A stretch of 15,889 bases of DNA, taken from positions 1 to 15,889 of the forward strand of contig JABJIU010000025.1 in the NCBI GenBank assembly GCA_018661145.1. Reading direction: 5' to 3'. How positions within the stretch are numbered: position 1 is the first letter of the stretch; each line of letters starts with the position of its first letter. Source of the DNA: Pseudomonadota bacterium (GTDB lineage: Bacteria > Pseudomonadota > Gammaproteobacteria > Arenicellales > UBA868). The notes under the pieces were generated by a model. That model made no database searches. It saw only the letters and a list, made by a program, of their open reading frames with translations, and was not told the DNA's origin. Shown piece by piece: positions 13,662 to 15,889 of the stretch. Made by a program: the position numbers and the translations under genes.

Positions 13662-15413
13662 TCATTTGAGTGCGGCGTAACCTGGATTACCCGCAATCCC
13701 CTTTACCTTCGGGATGTTGGGTGTCATATCTCGGATCACCTTCCGGTCGCGCAGGTACTCTGCAACAACATCCCAGATATCAGGCAATTCATCGGGCTGA
13801 GGATTGACACTCGCCCAACCTGCGACCTTGTAGTTTCGCGCTGGATCAATAGGCTTGCCGTTAAGTTCCAGATCCGACAACCTCTTACCGATCGGCGCTC
13901 CAGGATCAATGGCGTAGCGAAGGCCTCCAACCCGCACCATATCACCACCCATCTGGTAATAAGGATCCGGATTGAACAGGTTGTCAGCGATATCCTCAAG
14001 GACCAGTTTGATCCTCTCACCGGTCATTTCCGTCAACGTAGATTTAGCGTAGGTAATCCCGGTCTGGTCCATCAGATGTTCAACGGTAATGGGGTCACCC
14101 GGCAGCACGCTGGTACCCCATCGGAAACCAGGCGAGAAGGCGATATCGGCACCTCGCACCTCCATGAGCGCATCAACGATGACCTGGTCAAAAGTACCGA
14201 TAAAGTTGCCGCGCCGGTACAGCGTGGTCTCGGTCGTTGCGAGCACCGTTTCGAGCTGCTGCTTGAAGGGCTCACGGACAGTCTCAATGAAAGACGCCAT
14301 CTGCGGGTCGGGCTCCAGCAGATTGGCAAAAATCGGCAGAAGCCGATACTGGTAATCGGCCACGCGCCCGTCGCGGACATCGAGGTCCATCACCGAGAGG
14401 AACTTGGCGTTTGAGCCGGAATTGACAACAAGCGTCTTACCCCCGGCGTTACTGACCAGACTCGGCTTTGGCATCCCGTCGTGGGTGTGACCTCCAAGGA
14501 TCACGTCGATCCCGGTCACCCGGCTCGCAAGTTTCAGGTCCACATCCATGCCATTATGGGAGAGCAGCACAATCACCTGAGCGCCGCCCGCGCGCACCGC
14601 ATCGACCATCTCCTGGCACTGTTCCTCACGAATACCGAAACTCCAGTCTTCCATCATGTAACGCGGATTCGCGAGCGTCGTATAGGGAAAGGCCTGGCCG
14701 ATGATGCCTACGGGAATCCCATTCATCTCCCGTATCGTATAGGGCTTAAACACCTGTCCGGATTCTTCATCAAACGCGGGTTTACCCTCGAAGGAAGCAT
14801 CCTCGGTCAGCATGATATTCTGCGCGAGGAACTCGATTGGCAAGAGATGTTCGTCGATGATCTCCCGGACACGATCCATGCCGTAGGTAAACTCCCAGTG
14901 TCCGGTCATGATGTCGACCCCGAGCAACTTGCACGCATCGACCATGTCCTGACCGTGAGTCCAAAGCGATGTTGCAGACCCCTGCCAGGTGTCGCCTCCG
15001 TCCAGCAGAAGGCTGTTAGGCCGCAATGCCCTGAGACGCTTCACCAGCGTCGCAAGGTGTGCGAAACCACCGACCTTGCCGTACTTCCGCGATGCAGCTT
15101 CAAAGTCCAAATAGGTGAAGGCATGCGCCTTAGCGGACCCGGCTGCGATGTCAAAGTGCTTCAAAAAATGCTCGCCGACAACGTGTGGGGGTTGACCGAA
15201 GGCATCTCCGATCCCAATATTGATGTTGGGTTCCCGAAAGTGCACCGGCATCAATTGTGCGTGGCAATCGGTGAAATGCAGAAGTGACAAGTTGCCAAAG
15301 GTTGGCAGGTCGTACTCGACACCAGCATCACCGAACACTTGGCTATTAACCGTCATACCGGCCGCGCCTGCCATCGCCAGCAGGCGCATGAATTCTCTAC
15401 GGTCAAGACTCAT
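13662..15413 (-). CDS. soxB: SoxB, periplasmic dimanganese S-sulfosulfanyl hydrolase
   Basis: Periplasmic component of the Sox thiosulfate-oxidation system; it releases sulfate from thiosulfate-derived groups bound to SoxYZ. The 583-aa protein has a Tat signal peptide (R5-R6 in DRREFMR, hydrophobic stretch to about residue 20), as expected for export of the folded metalloenzyme. The metallophosphatase-type motifs are present: D49-x-H51 (FTDCHAQ), D138/D141 (LLDGGDTWQG), G171-H172-W-E-F, H286 (LLSHNGMD) and H309-x-H311 (GGHTHDG). It ends ALK. The ATG at 15413 has GAGG upstream. A strong terminator separates it from soxA, so it likely has its own promoter. It converges with dsrS across only 38 bp. 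Confidence 0.97.
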   Translation of the reverse strand: MSLDRREFMRLLAMAGAAGMTVNSQVFGDAGVEYDLPTFGNLSLLHFTDCHAQLMPVHFREPNINIGIGDAFGQPPHVVGEHFLKHFDIAAGSAKAHAFTYLDFEAASRKYGKVGGFAHLATLVKRLRALRPNSLLLDGGDTWQGSATSLWTHGQDMVDACKLLGVDIMTGHWEFTYGMDRVREIIDEHLLPIEFLAQNIMLTEDASFEGKPAFDEESGQVFKPYTIREMNGIPVGIIGQAFPYTTLANPRYMMEDWSFGIREEQCQEMVDAVRAGGAQVIVLLSHNGMDVDLKLASRVTGIDVILGGHTHDGMPKPSLVSNAGGKTLVVNSGSNAKFLSVMDLDVRDGRVADYQYRLLPIFANLLEPDPQMASFIETVREPFKQQLETVLATTETTLYRRGNFIGTFDQVIVDALMEVRGADIAFSPGFRWGTSVLPGDPITVEHLMDQTGITYAKSTLTEMTGERIKLVLEDIADNLFNPDPYYQMGGDMVRVGGLRYAIDPGAPIGKRLSDLELNGKPIDPARNYKVAGWASVNPQPDELPDIWDVVAEYLRDRKVIRDMTPNIPKVKGIAGNPGYAALK

Positions 15414-15496
15414 CTCGATACCTCGTTTAGGTGGTCAAAACATCACACTGGGTCGCAAAATTGGGTCTCGCCAGACTACGTCCCAACTCCGGTGAC

Positions 15497-15526
15497 AAAA
15501 AAACCCGGCCGCTAGGCCAGGTTTTT
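15497..15526 (-). terminator. Rho-independent terminator after soxA
   Basis: On the minus strand AAAAACCTGGCC pairs with GGCCGGGTTTTT around a TAGC loop (12 bp, one G-U), followed by further T residues. It lies 75 bp after the soxA stop and 84 bp before the soxB start. Because the A-run and T-run pair, it could also act on the plus strand, but with one C-A mismatch in the stem. Confidence 0.85.
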
Positions 15527-15600
15527 CTGTATCGGTTCCGACTCGGGCTAAACGGTACTTATACACTTATACCTCACGCCCCAGTCGCATCGTCGGCTTC

Positions 15601-15889
15601 CTACTGACGCTGACTAGGTACCTTCAACGGTATGCCGGTATTCATCACCGCTTCATAGAACTCGAGCGCTTTGTACTCTCCACCCTGCGCCTTAAATGGA
15701 TGGGCACGCACCTGTTTGTTACAGCCTCCGTATCGACGGTGAATCGTACCCCAAGGCTTGCCGGCCACCTGCCACTTGGTCCGCCATACCGGGAATCCCA
15801 CGCCGTGACCTAACCCAGCGCTCAAAACATCGCCACGCACCATGTTGCCGGCATTGTGGACATGACAATCAGCACAGGAAAAGTTCAAC
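15601..15889 (-). CDS. soxA: SoxA, c-type cytochrome subunit, C-terminal fragment (5' end outside window)
   Basis: C-terminal 95-96 residues of the SoxA subunit of the periplasmic SoxXA cytochrome, which links thiosulfate to the SoxY carrier cysteine. The visible haem motif is CADCH at the very start. It is followed by TIHRRYGGCNKQVRAHPF, which holds the conserved SoxA active-site cysteine that forms the persulfide haem ligand. The C-terminus LEFYEAVMNTGIPLKVP is typical. The gene enters from the right edge, and the first visible codon (TTG) is simply Leu, not a start. It is transcribed towards soxB but ends at a terminator; soxX/Y/Z would be expected to the right of the window. Confidence 0.93.
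   Translation of the reverse strand, partial: LNFSCADCHVHNAGNMVRGDVLSAGLGHGVGFPVWRTKWQVAGKPWGTIHRRYGGCNKQVRAHPFKAQGGEYKALEFYEAVMNTGIPLKVPSQRQ

Noticed and set aside
14481..15287. 268-aa open frame on the plus strand opposite soxB
   Set aside because: Antisense shadow of soxB with no ribosome-binding site or recognisable motif.

Overview
The window carries two blocks of lithotrophic sulfur-oxidation genes and, between them, a set of poorly characterised genes that look sulfur-related. The gene order dsrA-B-E-F-H-C-M-K-L, the presence of dsrEFH and dsrL, a twin-arginine SoxB, SoxA and a DsrS-like protein all point to a sulfur-oxidising bacterium that uses reverse-type dissimilatory sulfite reductase. 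The Allochromatium-like order and moderately high GC suggest a gammaproteobacterium of the Chromatiales/Ectothiorhodospiraceae type. This placement is inference from gene content, not from a marker gene.

Region 1 (1-7384, minus strand) is the first nine genes of the dsr operon, from dsrA to a dsrL cut by the window edge. DsrAB oxidises sulfide-level sulfur to sulfite. DsrEFH and DsrC hand sulfur over as persulfide/trisulfide. DsrM and DsrK belong to the membrane complex that reoxidises DsrC, and DsrL couples DsrAB to NAD(P)+.

Region 2 (7385-7784) is the divergent promoter region between dsrA and a rightward gene set. Region 3 (7785-10978, plus strand) is a probable six-gene operon: a TauD-like Fe(II)/2-oxoglutarate dioxygenase, two uncharacterised proteins (68 and 234 aa), a Cas6-like (Cmx6/RAMP-type) protein with no CRISPR array nearby, a DsrC/TusE paralogue that has lost both C-terminal cysteines, and a 67-aa acidic/basic small protein. 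This block is the most unusual part of the window.

Region 4 (11007-12410) holds a decayed Sfum_1244-like gene broken by two in-frame TAG codons, a divergent 195-aa unknown gene and a 65-aa unknown gene. Region 5 (12517-15889) has dsrS on the plus strand, displaced from the dsr operon, converging on soxB (minus). Upstream of soxB lies a strong Rho-independent terminator and then the 3' end of soxA at the right edge. No tRNA, rRNA, insertion sequence, integrase or CRISPR array was seen.
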